Source: Persicaria tinctoria | Taxonomy: Eukaryota > Streptophyta > Magnoliopsida > Caryophyllales > Polygonaceae | Assembly: GCA_037127255.1 (NCBI GenBank) | Contig: JBANSL010000009.1 | Coordinates: 27,596,475 to 27,660,474, forward strand | Length of the DNA stretch: 64,000 bases | Direction of reading: 5' to 3' | In this document: positions 55,516 through 64,000 of the stretch, in pieces | Position numbering within the stretch: the stretch's first letter is position 1 | Layout: each line of letters opens with the position of its first letter | Program-made: the position numbers and the translations under genes | The notes under the pieces: generated by a model | Databases searched by the model: none | Seen by the model: only the letters and a program-made list of their open reading frames with translations | What the model was told of the DNA's origin: nothing

Positions 55516-55745
55516 GTGAACTCACCAATCACCATTGACATATCTATTAGACTAAAGTTTGTCCATAATAAATGTATGGCTTTTTTTTAACTACTGTTTT
55601 CAGTACTTGTTATAGAGAATATGACTTTGTTGTCTGCAGAGGAGGCAAAAGGATATTTGACTCTACTCGAAAGGTTTAATAAATGTCATTCTTAAGTTTA
55701 ACATGCTCTTTTTCCTATTATGTAAGAACATTCTATCTAATTTAA

Positions 55746-55815
55746 AGCCTATTAGCTCAAATGGTAGAGCATTGTGTTCAAACACAAAGATGCGGGTTCA
55801 AATCCCGCATAGGCT
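55746..55815 (+). ncRNA. tRNA-like cloverleaf in Pack2
   Basis: 70 nt. Acceptor AGCCTAT pairs with ATAGGCT (7 bp), D arm GCTC-AAATGGTA-GAGC, middle arm TTGTG-TTCAAA-CACAA (six-base loop), T arm GCGGG-TTCAAAT-CCCGC. All four stems pair perfectly. The short middle loop argues against a normal tRNA. It ends 350 bp before the right end of the element. Confidence 0.8.
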
Positions 55816-55847
55816 ATGATGATAAAAAAAAACAGCAAATATGTCAT

Positions 55848-56150
55848 TTCACATCGGGTAATAGCCGATGTCTTTCAAAAAAAAATCGATGTCTATGTGG
55901 GGGATGTAAAAAGTAAAAACTTTTTAACATCAGGTAGTAGCCGATGTCTTTGTATGTTATAACATCGGTTATATTTTATAATCGATGTTATAAGACAACA
56001 AAGACATCGGCTTTAAAAATATAAACGATGTTGTAACATACAAACACATCGGGTTATGGCCGATGTGAAAAACCTTTGACTCTTTACATCCCCCACATAG
56101 ACATCGATTTTTTTTTTAAAGACATCGGTTATTGCCCGATGTTAAATAAC
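55848..56150. repeat. Pack2 right subterminal repeats
   Basis: Repeated GATGT/ACATC motifs such as AACATCGG, GCCGATGTCTTT and GACATCGGCT, some arranged as long inverted pairs (55885-56110). Confidence 0.88.
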
Positions 56151-56168
56151 AAATTTCTAGTAGTGCAT

Positions 56169-56480
56169 ACAGATCATCCCACATTTCTTTCGCAGAAAAC
56201 ACATCTAAAGTCAAGTAAATCTCCTTTGAGACTATATTCAATATCCAAGAAGCAATAATATCGTTGCAGCGTTGCCACTGCAACGAATTTTCAGCAGAGT
56301 CAATCAAAGATCCATCCACAATTCCCATTGTATTCTTCACGGACAACGCTTTTGACATCGCTCATCTCCAGCGCATATAATTCTCACCAATGAGTTGGAT
56401 TGAGGTGAGAATCATACATGAGTTGTCAGAAGGGTGGATGAATAATGGATTATGAAGATCCATAGATGAAATGAGATCTC
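56169..56480 (-). pseudogene. Composite copia gag, N-terminal part
   Basis: Minus strand. IGENYMRW-type start, then ALSVKNTMGIVDGSLIDSAE, QWQRCNDIIASWILNIVSKE and FSAKEMWDDLYA, up to the Pack2 insertion. With solo LTR E3 removed, the frame starts at ATG 58490-58488 (M-A-T-P-P-N-E-G) and carries on across the junction. One stop replaces a residue after N-Y-M-R-W-R. Confidence 0.88.
56476..56480 (+). other. Solo LTR E3 left target-site duplication ATCTC
   Basis: Identical to 58455-58459. Confidence 0.93.
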
Positions 56481-58454
56481 TGTTGTGAGCCTAATTTGCC
56501 ATGTTTTACAGTAACTTTTATATCGATTTCTGCATACATTGCATACATTTGGGTTAGAACAATACATAATCTGTGTAGTTTACACTTATTTGCAATATAT
56601 GGAGGTCTACACAAGTTTTTGTTATATTTCGCAGAAATCGGACGCACTTTGAAGCTTAAAGGAAACTCATGGAGAAGCTAAGGATGTTGCAGCTGAGGAA
56701 AACACCATTTTTCACCATTCTTCATTTTGAATCATATGCATCAATCCGACGAACGAGGACTCGGGAAAGTGTGTTTCAAGAACAGAGCAGAAAGCTGAGA
56801 AAACTCTACTCGAGATCGACTAGACTCTACTCGATCTCGACGAGCCCTGGTCGAGCAGACCTGGTCGAGCAGAGCTGATCGAGGACACTGAGTCAGAGAC
56901 AACCCGACTCCCGGAACCCTACTCGATCTCGAGTACCCTTGGTCGAGATCGACGAGCCCGGAGCCCAGATCCGAGCCTGTCGAGTAGAGCCACCCGAGAA
57001 GACCCAGTCGACATAGCCAGTCTACTCGACCTCGACGAGCCCTTGTCGACATCGACGAGCACCGTGAACCAAGTCCGAGTATGTCGAGCGCCAGCTAGCC
57101 GAGACGACAAACCAAGCCCAGTGGACCAAGAAGTCTACTCGAGGTCGACAAAGCCCTTGTCGAGATCGACCACGAGTCCAGAAGCCGTGTGACGCGGTTT
57201 GACGAATCCTACTCGACTTGGAATTGCTTGGGCGCGAAGATTGCTGATTCTATCCGAAAATATCAAGATCTACCATGAAGAAGAAGAGTTCTATCCATTG
57301 AAGACCTTTTAGATATATTTCCTATTTTAGATTTAATTCCTTTATGTCTTTTATTTATCATTAGAGTTTTAGATAAAGTTTTAGATATAGATATAGATAT
57401 TCTATCCTTGATTAGCAAGGAGTAGAAGCCTATAAATAAAGCCCATGGGGCTCAGTTTTATTCATTCAATTTCAGAGACAAGTAGTTCCACATAGAGATT
57501 TAGGAGTTTGAAGGTTTTAAGGTTTTGGCAGTTTACAAAAGTTGATTGCCGGAATTGTAAAGGCTTTGAATTTAGTTAATGCAAGTTATTTCTTTTAAAT
57601 CAATGATGTCTGTGATTGCGATGAGGCGCGAGTAGTCAACCTACTTCTGGGGTTGGGGTGAGCCCAACGAAAGCCATGTCGGCGGATTAGGCGATTGCGA
57701 AAGGAGGTATTTTATCGTTATCTTAATCTATTCCCTATGTGCTTCATCTTTGATTGAGAAATTGAAGAACTCATGTTGTGAAACTTGGGTAGTAATTAGG
57801 ATTTCTATTCGAAAGATTATAAATGCTAATTATGAAAAGGAATAGATGCAATTAGGATTATTTATTGCAAGATTTATATTCCTACTTGTCGGATTAGGTG
57901 AAAGCCTTTTCCTTTATCGATAAAGTTACCGCCTTTTGTGATCGTTGTCGCTTGCATGGTAATCGCTGTCGCAAACCCTAATCTTGGAAGTTCTCCAAAT
58001 TCATAAAGTCACAAAACCAAAACTGCTTTGTTTTTACTTTTTCCCGCCCTTGTCGATCTCGACCAGCCTCTGGTCGACCTCGACCACTAACCTTCGACCC
58101 AGAGTCGCCGTAGCTTACATGTGCAGGAACTCGACGAAGGCCAACTCGACCTAGACGAAGGCTACTCGATCTCGAGTAGAGCCTTGTCGAGATCGACCAC
58201 CGTTGCCGAGCTGTTGTGCCCTGTTCGACTGTCCGAGCTTCTGTCGACTAACCCTTGGACGAGCTCGAGGACCCTGTTGTCGACTTCTGACCGTGAGATT
58301 CCACCGCTGCCTAGGATCCGCTGACACGCTTCCTCGTGGATCGATCCTGACTTCCCGCTGCTACATCAGGAGGAGGTCTTGTAATTATTTGCGTGTTCAT
58401 AATCTGGTTTGATTTATTTTGTTATATTTCATACTCGATTACCTCATATCAACA
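56481..58454 (+). mobile_element. Solo LTR (E3) of the Athila-like palindrome family
   Basis: TGTTGTGAGCC to CCTCATATCAACA, 1974 bp, flanked by ATCTC on both sides. Same block order as E1 and E2 LTRs. A single LTR with a perfect target duplication shows loss of the interior by LTR-LTR recombination. Palindromes at 56800-57215 and 58045-58270. Confidence 0.93.
56800..57215. repeat. TCGA palindromes of solo LTR E3
   Basis: CTACTCGATCTCGAGTA, GTCGAGATCGACGAG, CTCGACCTCGACGAG and similar, every 15-40 bp. Confidence 0.88.
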
Positions 58455-58586
58455 ATCTCGGCGTCGACCTTCATTTGGTGGAGTCGCCATTTTCAGAGAG
58501 CTTCAAAGTCGATGAAACACACACAGATTTGCAGAGATGATCACAGCGAGCCAGTGATCGAATAATCGAACCTGATCAGATCAATT

Positions 58587-58598
58587 GCTCTGATAGCA
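58587..58598 (-). other. Inner copia primer-binding site
   Basis: Minus strand TGCTATCAGAGC, initiator tRNA-Met complement with one difference, next to the inner LTR and about 97 bp ahead of the gag ATG. Confidence 0.8.
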
Positions 58599-58806
58599 TG
58601 TTAACACCACAACTGGGCTTGGTGGGGTCAAGACGCTGGAGGGGCAGCTCGTGTGTGTGGGCCCACATACGGGAGACATAAACAACATATAAACCCAATG
58701 GGGTTCCATCTCAAAACCAATTGGCAATGAGAGGAGTAGCCCTTCAACCTTATATGTTGTTCAAGTATTCTCTATATAACTGATGTGGGACAACCACATT
58801 CCAACA
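58599..58806 (-). repeat. Inner copia LTR (type B)
   Basis: Plus strand TGTTAACACC to TTCCAACA, 208 bp. The plus-strand block GATGTGGGACAACCACATTC is frequent in plant copia LTRs. It has a primer-binding site on one side and a purine tract (complement CGCCCCCTCAAG, 58807-58818) on the other. Its sequence is unlike the type A LTRs at 45215 and 61395. Confidence 0.78.
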
Positions 58807-58879
58807 CGCCCCCTCAAGTGCAACGACATTTTTAGCCAACAAGTTGCACTTGCCACATGCGCTTAGATGGGTACCACAA
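58807..58879 (-). other. Purine tract and short copia spacer
   Basis: With the chromovirus-like LTR removed, only about 100 bp separates this purine tract from the outer primer-binding site at 61382, as in a TRIM-like miniature interior. Confidence 0.55.
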
Positions 58880-61368
58880 TGAAATACCCCAAATTATTTT
58901 TGGGTCATTTATTATTTTTATTTAATTAAATAAGTCTATATTATATCAAACTATAGTATATATCTTGTGAATTTGGTCATTTAATAAATTCAAATATGAT
59001 ATATGTTATGAATTAGAATAATTAAATTATTTTAAAGAGAAATAATATATGATGGATTTAATTACCTCTAAACACCCTTATTATTAAAATTAAATAATAA
59101 TATTCATCCCACTAAAGTGGAGAAATCTGTCATCTATTTTTGTCTTTATCCACTTCTTTTATTTATTTTCCTTAAAATCTATCTATTATCTAACCTAATT
59201 CAACCGTATAGATACACGTCCAATGTTAGGGTTTTTCCACAAAATCACACCCGCCTCTCCTAATTCAACCCGCCACCACCGTCATCCTCATCCTCTCCCA
59301 AGTCTGCCGTGAGCCGTGACCAGTCTCCGCCGCGGCCATCACCGTCACTGCACCTTGTCATCTCTCCATCTGTCGTCTCCGACCGCTGTCTGCCCTCACG
59401 TCGAGCCACCGAGCCGCAACCCCTTCCCGGAGAACGCCCAGGCCGATCCGTCTCTGATCGTCGCTGCCCTGCGTCTCGAATTGCCGCCACCGAGGACCCT
59501 TACCGCCCCAGTTGCAATCTCTCCGCAGTCCAACACCACTGAGGACCCTTGCCTTGCCGCTTCCCATCGCCTCCGATCTCCGCCATCTTCGATCGTAGCC
59601 CATTGACGCCGGAGGAGAGCCGCATCGAGCCCCGTCTCAAATCGGCCGTCTCCTTCTTCCACTATATGTGATTCAAAGAGATTTTTAATCTCTTTTGGTC
59701 AAATTGCAGAAAGTCCCCATTGCTTTTATGCTATTCTCGTTTATGGCCCTAAGATAACTATTTATTAGTTTAGGTGGACCTACATTTAATCTAATTCGAT
59801 TCTTGCCCATTTTAGCGACACCAAGCAATCTCGAAGCACCCCGCCGGATCCTGCTCTCCGAGGCATTTATATTGGTATAGATTCTTAACTCTATAAAATT
59901 AATTCAATTTCTAATTGAGTTAAGGAAAGTTAATTATATAAAATACCAATATTAAATACTTTCTTTTATGTTGGATTCAATAGGTGCCAAAATTTCGTCT
60001 GGTTGTCGTCAACCGATCGTCAAAGGTTAAGGCAAGTGATTTCGTTCAATGCCTTATGCATGTTTCGTGATTTTCTTTTCGTGTGCCTTTTTATTCTTCC
60101 GTGTCGAATGCGGCCTTGTGGCCAATTTCCTTGCCAGTTTCGATAAATTGCATATCCGTCTGCTTGATGTAATTTATCTCCTTATTCATAAATTGGCATG
60201 AGTATAAATTAATGGGCAATTATTAATTTAATGTGATATGTGTATTAAATGTGTCATTTGTTTTATAACTTGAGATAAATAAAAATTGCCCATTATCATC
60301 TTCCGAATTGCATGAAATTCTATTTGTTTCCTTCATGTAAATTAATAGCATGTGATATTAAGATCCTTTGAAATATCCGTGCTTGTACTTGTTGATTTAA
60401 TGTTATTATTATGATCACCTAGTATTAAATATTAAAGCTGTTATAATTAATATGTGCATCTCACGTGGTGCGGATTGACTTAAAGTCAGTTGCGAGGGTT
60501 ATCTCGCAGGTTGGGAATAGTGTAAAGCCCAATCTAAAAGGTTCCATGGAATATCTAGACTTCAAACAGTCTCAGGTCGCAGGCCTAGTTGAGTCTAGAC
60601 CCGTGTCCCTATTAGACTTCAGAGTCCTAGTTGAGTCTGGACCCGTGTCACTACGTTTTATATTGTGTTATTTACATATATACATTATTGTTATTATCGA
60701 GATTATTGATAGGTGATCAATTCCGTTATATTATACTTCACTCTTATTCGACGTATAATTCCTTTTCTTATCTAGTAATCGATCATTATTATCATCCGAG
60801 TCTTGTGTGAATTTTTACCTTCTTATCCAGTTTCCACTTTAAATATTCGTGTCTTTCCCTTAACCTATGACATACCGTTTTATGGTCACTGTAAGGTTAA
60901 AGTATGAACATTTTCCCTATCATTTGCTAGTCTTAATTGTACTAACCATCCTATTTATTGGATGTCTGGTGTCCTTCGTACTCACGAATCACCAGACCAT
61001 ATTCCACTGGTCTAGTACAAGCAGCTAAGCAAGAGAGAGTTGAAGAGCGGACTATCATTTATGAATCTTTACACTACAACTTTTAGAACCTTTAAAGTTT
61101 CCGCAATGCTACTTTGGTTTTAACTATTTTTGGGGTTTATTTATACTTTATGATTTTGACACTTTAGCTTTATTGTTGGGATGGGATATTTCATAATTTG
61201 ATATTTAATTTGCTTCCGCACTATTTTATTCAATTGCTTGAGTACCGTCTTGTTTATGGGAGCATGGTTGCATGTCCCTATAAGCCTCAGGTGAATTCAA
61301 AGACATTAAAGTCTGCGGATTCACTCGTGCTGTAACGTGCCCTTGGGATTTTAAAAGGGTGTGTTACA
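58880..61368 (+). mobile_element. Probable chromovirus (Tekay/Del-like) gypsy solo LTR
   Basis: Begins TGAAATACCCCAAATT and ends GGGTGTGTTACA, TG...CA with an inverted-repeat-like edge. 2489 bp, no protein domain. A GC-rich coding-like stretch at 59220-59660 gives long random frames in several phases. A 24-bp piece around CTAGTTGAGTCT-GACCCGTGTC repeats at 60585 and 60628. The family is assigned from its ends and general make-up. No matching target duplication was seen (CACAA versus GCTAG), and orientation is inferred. Confidence 0.5.
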
Positions 61369-61381
61369 GCTAGCCAAACCC

Positions 61382-61394
61382 GGTTCTGATACCA
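61382..61394 (-). other. Outer copia primer-binding site
   Basis: Minus strand TGGTATCAGAACC directly after the type A LTR, matching the tRNA-Met complement except at the end. Confidence 0.82.
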
Positions 61395-61592
61395 TGTTGA
61401 TCTGATAGATTGATATGAGAGAGACAGAGATGCAAAAGCAAGAGAAGAGAAAGAGAGAAAACATCAAACAAACCTGATTGTTGTAACTGAAATTGAGGTT
61501 CTGTTAGCTCCAGAAGAGCTATTTATAGATGAAGATGTCACTTCTCCTTATTTACATAAAATGGCATATATTTCCTATATTACATTTCATTA
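61395..61592 (-). repeat. Composite copia 5' LTR (type A)
   Basis: 198 bp, about 95% like 45215-45412, followed by AGGTG. Confidence 0.87.
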
Positions 61593-61660
61593 AGGTGGAG
61601 CAGATATTTCAATGGAAATTGAAGGAGGTTGGAATTATTGGAGAGGCGGCGTTGAGATAA

Positions 61661-62116
61661 GTGATAACTAAGGCAAGGGGTGATAAAAAGACGACTGTTG
61701 TCCTGGAAGTAGTTGCTTCCTATAACTTATGGATTTGGCATGCATATTTTGGAACTCCAGGTACATGTAATGATACTAAAGTTCTTGATCGTTCTCCGGT
61801 ATTTGATGATGTCCTAAACGGTGAAGCTCCTACAACGAATTTTATTGTAAATGGTAATCATTACAACATGACATATTACCTCGCCGATGGCATTTATCCC
61901 AAATGGGCTTCGTTCATTCCATCCATTCGACACCCTTTTGGTGCGAAGGATACATTATTTTCCAATTGTCAAGAGTCAACACGTAAGGATGTGGAGCGAG
62001 CGTTCGGTGTCTTACAAGCTCGGTTTGCTATTATACGCTATTCGGCACTTGCCTGGGACATTAATGTGATGGGGAAAATAATGAGGGCATGCATTATTTT
62101 GCACTCCCGGAGATGA
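61661..62116 (+). pseudogene. PIF/Harbinger transposase, C-terminal half
   Basis: A 151-codon frame of the DDE nuclease (DDE_Tnp_4). LEVVASYNLWIWHAYFGTPG leads to C-N-D-T-K-V-L (second Asp), YYLADGIYPKWASFIPSIRH and STRKDVERAFGVLQARFAII (catalytic Glu). The first catalytic Asp region (usually S-x-D-C-M-H-W) is not recognisable: the frame starts just before R-G-D-K-K-T. The start codon used here is not ATG, and the upstream 60 bp may be a diverged remainder. The C-terminus is complete to H-S-R-R-stop. The partner Myb-like gene is absent. Confidence 0.88.
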
Positions 62117-62750
62117 CGTTTAATTTTATTGTACGAGTGTGTTTTGTTTCAAATTTAATATGTTGTTTGCAAGTTTAAGTTGTATAATTTTTTTTGGATG
62201 TTTTTCAGTGTATGATGTTAATAAAATATTTCTAAATTTAATTGTATGCCTTTTTATTTTAATGATACATATTAATTTTAATATTAATATTAATAATATC
62301 ATTAGCCAAAATTTTTAAGTAAAATAAATCAACATTTAGCTTAATAAATATAAAAAATTGTAAAGTGAGTTTTGATTCGAGCGACTCTTTGTTGTGGATG
62401 AAAAATGTAAAAAGCTGAAAGTTAGTGGAAAGCTGATGTGGCAGAAATAGTTGCTGATGTGGCTGGAATGAGTTTTGATTCTTATGACTCTCTGTTGCAC
62501 ATAGTCTTAGTGGGCTAGTTTCTTTTTGTGAGTGGCATTTTATGATTGAAATGTAGTGAGAGTAGACATGCCGTGTGGCAAGTAGCTGGGAGTGTGGTTC
62601 GACCCGGTGGTGGCCGCAGGGGGAGGGGGGGCGGGGGCCGCCGCCCCACCCTCCGGTGAAGGAACTTCATAGTATTTTTAAAAAAAATTAAAAAATTTTA
62701 AAAAAATTAAAAAATAAGGTAAAAAGAAAAAAATGTGAAAGAGAATACAA
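62117..62750. other. Transposon flank, no gene
   Basis: T-rich. Two similar motifs (GAGCGACTCTTTGTTGT at about 62376; TGACTCTCTGTTGCACA at about 62483) look like the end of a Harbinger-type element. A G-rich run with low complexity lies at 62595-62645. Confidence 0.4.
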
Positions 62751-62846
62751 AACTTGTCCAGCTTAATTGGTAAAAGGAGTGATGGAATCTTAAGTTAACC
62801 AAGAGGTCATGGGGTCAAGTCTCAGTCCTTCCTCCTTTTTCATTAT
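62751..62846 (+). mobile_element. SINE-like tRNA-derived piece
   Basis: AGCTTAATTGGTAAAAGGAG resembles a tRNA A box and GGGGTCAAGTCTC a B box, about 45 bases apart, with a T/C-rich end after it. Too short and diverged for a firm family call. Confidence 0.45.
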
Positions 62847-62880
62847 TTTTTATTCCTATCAAATTTTCCTACTATAAATC

Positions 62881-63184
62881 TCATATTTAAATCAAATTAT
62901 ATATATATTTTTTAATATTTTCATAAGATAATTCATTATGTTACACATATATTTTTAAAAAATCTTCAAATTTTTATTTATATGAATTTTTTTTACTATT
63001 AATGTCATATTTAAACCAAAATTTGTGAGGTATCTCATATTTAAATAAAATTTTACATTTTTCTTTTAATATTTTCATAAGATAATTCATTATATTACAC
63101 ATATATTTTAAAAAAATCTTCAAATTTTTATTAATATGAATTTTTTTACTATTAATGTCATATTTAAACCACAATTTGTGAGGT
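62881..63184. repeat. 154-bp tandem duplication, two copies
   Basis: TCATAAGATAATTCATTAT occurs at 62921 and 63075, and the surrounding about 150 bp (to CAATTTGTGAGG) match with few differences. Confidence 0.88.
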
Positions 63185-63407
63185 TTTTTGTCATAATTTT
63201 CAAATCCTATCACTTTTTTTTACCAATGACAAATTCTTTAAAAAATTTATAATTTTCTTTCAATATTAAAAAAATCTTAATCAAGTACACAAACATATAT
63301 AAATTATTAAATTATTGTATAAATTTTTTAATAAAATATTATATTTATATATATCATAATTTATGGTTTTCTTTCAATATACCATAATTTATGGTTTTTA
63401 TTCAATA

Positions 63408-63577
63408 CTCCCTCCGTTAATTAAAACATGTCGTTTTAGACATTTGCACATTTTTTAAGAAAGCAAATAAAGCCAAACAAAAATACACTTATACCCCTAT
63501 TTATTACTTTACTTTGACACTTTATTGAAAACTACAACTAACAAACTCATAATCATTAGAGGGAATTAAAGGAAGTA
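63408..63577. mobile_element. Stowaway-like MITE, degenerate right end
   Basis: Starts TA-CTCCCTCCGTTAATTAAAA, the usual Stowaway/Mariner-type end. The opposite end reads TTAAAGGAAGTAA, only a partial match to the expected inverted repeat. Confidence 0.45.
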
Positions 63578-64000
63578 ACCCCTTCCCCGGTTTGGTTTGC
63601 TAGCCTAACCCACTAACCGTTTCTAATTGCAAGGGTTAGACCCCCTCCCCCCCCCCCCCCTAAAAAAATGACAAGGTAGCCGGTTGGGAAATGGGTGTGG
63701 AAACCGATTGTTGGGAGTCATTAAAGAAGGGAGAGTGTGGGAGGGAGGAGGAGAGAGAGTGCAGTTTTAAAAACCTGTCACATGTTCCAACTGTGTAAAA
63801 CAGAGAGAGAGAGAGGAGGGAAGAAGGCACGAAACCGCCATTTTTGAAACGAAAACGAGAGAGGAGAAGAAGAAGGCAAAGGAAGAAGACGAACCTGGGA
63901 GTGCGGAGGAGAAGACGGCGTCGGATTTCAAGCCAGTAAACCCGACGTGTAGAAGACGACCCTGTGGGTGTTTAGAAGAGAGAGACCGACCGATTTGAAG
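63578..64000. other. Poly-C run and purine-rich end of window
   Basis: A C run at 63644-63660 and GA-rich DNA at 63720-63990 that might be the 5' leader of a gene beyond the window. No coding start with support. Confidence 0.4.

Larger units (their letters stand above)
51860..56165 (+). mobile_element. Pack2: non-autonomous CACTA carrying plant gene fragments
   Basis: Terminal repeats CACTACTAGAA(T/A)TTTGTTA, continuing TTTAACATCGG, at both ends (about 29 of 30 bases). Subterminal arrays of GATGT-AACATCGG type at 51880-52010 and 55848-56150. No transposase. It contains a leader of unknown origin (52090-52681), U1-70K exons (53896-54237), RCC1/UVR8-like exons (54791-55515) and a tRNA-like sequence (55746-55815), all on the plus strand. 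Confidence 0.9.
45215..61592 (-). mobile_element. Composite copia element (A/B) with four nested insertions
   Basis: 198-bp terminal repeats at 45215-45412 and 61395-61592, flanked by AGGTG on both sides (45210-45214, 61593-61597). Minus-strand copia coding blocks inside: RT start (45413-45956), integrase (49394-50420), protease and gag (50633-51859, 56169-56480, 58455-58490). It is interrupted by Pack1, Pack2, solo LTR E3 and a chromovirus-like LTR. A second copia LTR (58599-58806) with its own primer-binding site lies inside, so the unit is chimeric. RT ends early and RNase H is missing, the frame running into a purine tract and the left LTR. Confidence 0.8.

Noticed and set aside
48995..55815. 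Functional tRNA genes
   Set aside because: Both copies have a six-base middle loop and lie in transposons, so no anticodon can be assigned; kept as tRNA-like.
59260..59662. Several overlapping frames of 75-95 codons
   Set aside because: GC-rich patch within an LTR-like segment, open on both strands; no domain and no splice or start support.
61395..61592. Independent solo LTR
   Set aside because: Its partner at 45215-45412 has the same length and AGGTG flanks both outer sides, and a primer site follows it.

Overview
The window looks like repeat-dense intergenic DNA from a flowering plant, probably a eudicot. Almost every coding stretch belongs to a transposable element: Ty1/copia, Ty3/gypsy, CACTA, hAT, PIF/Harbinger and an RTE-type LINE. 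Spliced plant gene fragments occur only inside transposons or as small relics. No intact ordinary host gene, rRNA, convincing functional tRNA or CRISPR array was found. The species cannot be named from sequence alone.

Layout from left to right. 1-1799: end of an Athila-like gypsy LTR and a second gypsy-type LTR. 1800-2516: degraded DNA with a SINAT-like RING remnant. 2517-3199: a small hAT element. 3223-8045: a complete but inactivated copia element. 8446-8690 and 8897-about 13150: two minus-strand RTE LINE insertions, the second nearly full length. 13521-44784: a minus-strand copia (copia C) split by two later insertions. One is a 20.6 kb CACTA element (14001-34638), which is itself split by a gypsy element (E1, 17347-25786). 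The other is a second gypsy element (E2, 39225-44638) inside the 5' LTR of copia C. 45215-61592: a second minus-strand copia-derived composite, split by two gene-carrying CACTA elements (Pack1 45957-49390, Pack2 51860-56165) and by two solo gypsy LTRs. 61661-62116: a PIF/Harbinger transposase remnant. The rest is AT-rich repeats, a SINE-like piece and a MITE-like piece.

The nesting is unusually readable. Target-site duplications were found for the hAT (8 bp, one mismatch), copia 1 (AAAAT), the large CACTA (aag/gag), E1 (GCTGA), E2 (GAGAT), Pack1 (TGT), Pack2 (CAT), solo LTR E3 (ATCTC) and the outer copia composite (AGGTG).

The most interesting content is fourfold. (1) A two-exon GRF-zinc-finger/transmembrane gene with clean GT-AG splice sites lies antisense between the two transposase genes of the large CACTA. 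(2) Pack1 and Pack2 carry spliced fragments of plant genes (membrane RING E3 and FZL-like GTPase; U1-70K and RCC1/UVR8-like), and both hold the same 70-nt tRNA-like cloverleaf about 330-350 bp from the right end. (3) The gypsy family E1/E2/E3 is saturated with TCGA-rich palindromes in LTRs, non-coding DNA and reading frames. (4) The CACTA transposase contains a patchwork insertion with a perfect 18-bp hairpin, as expected from template-switching repair.
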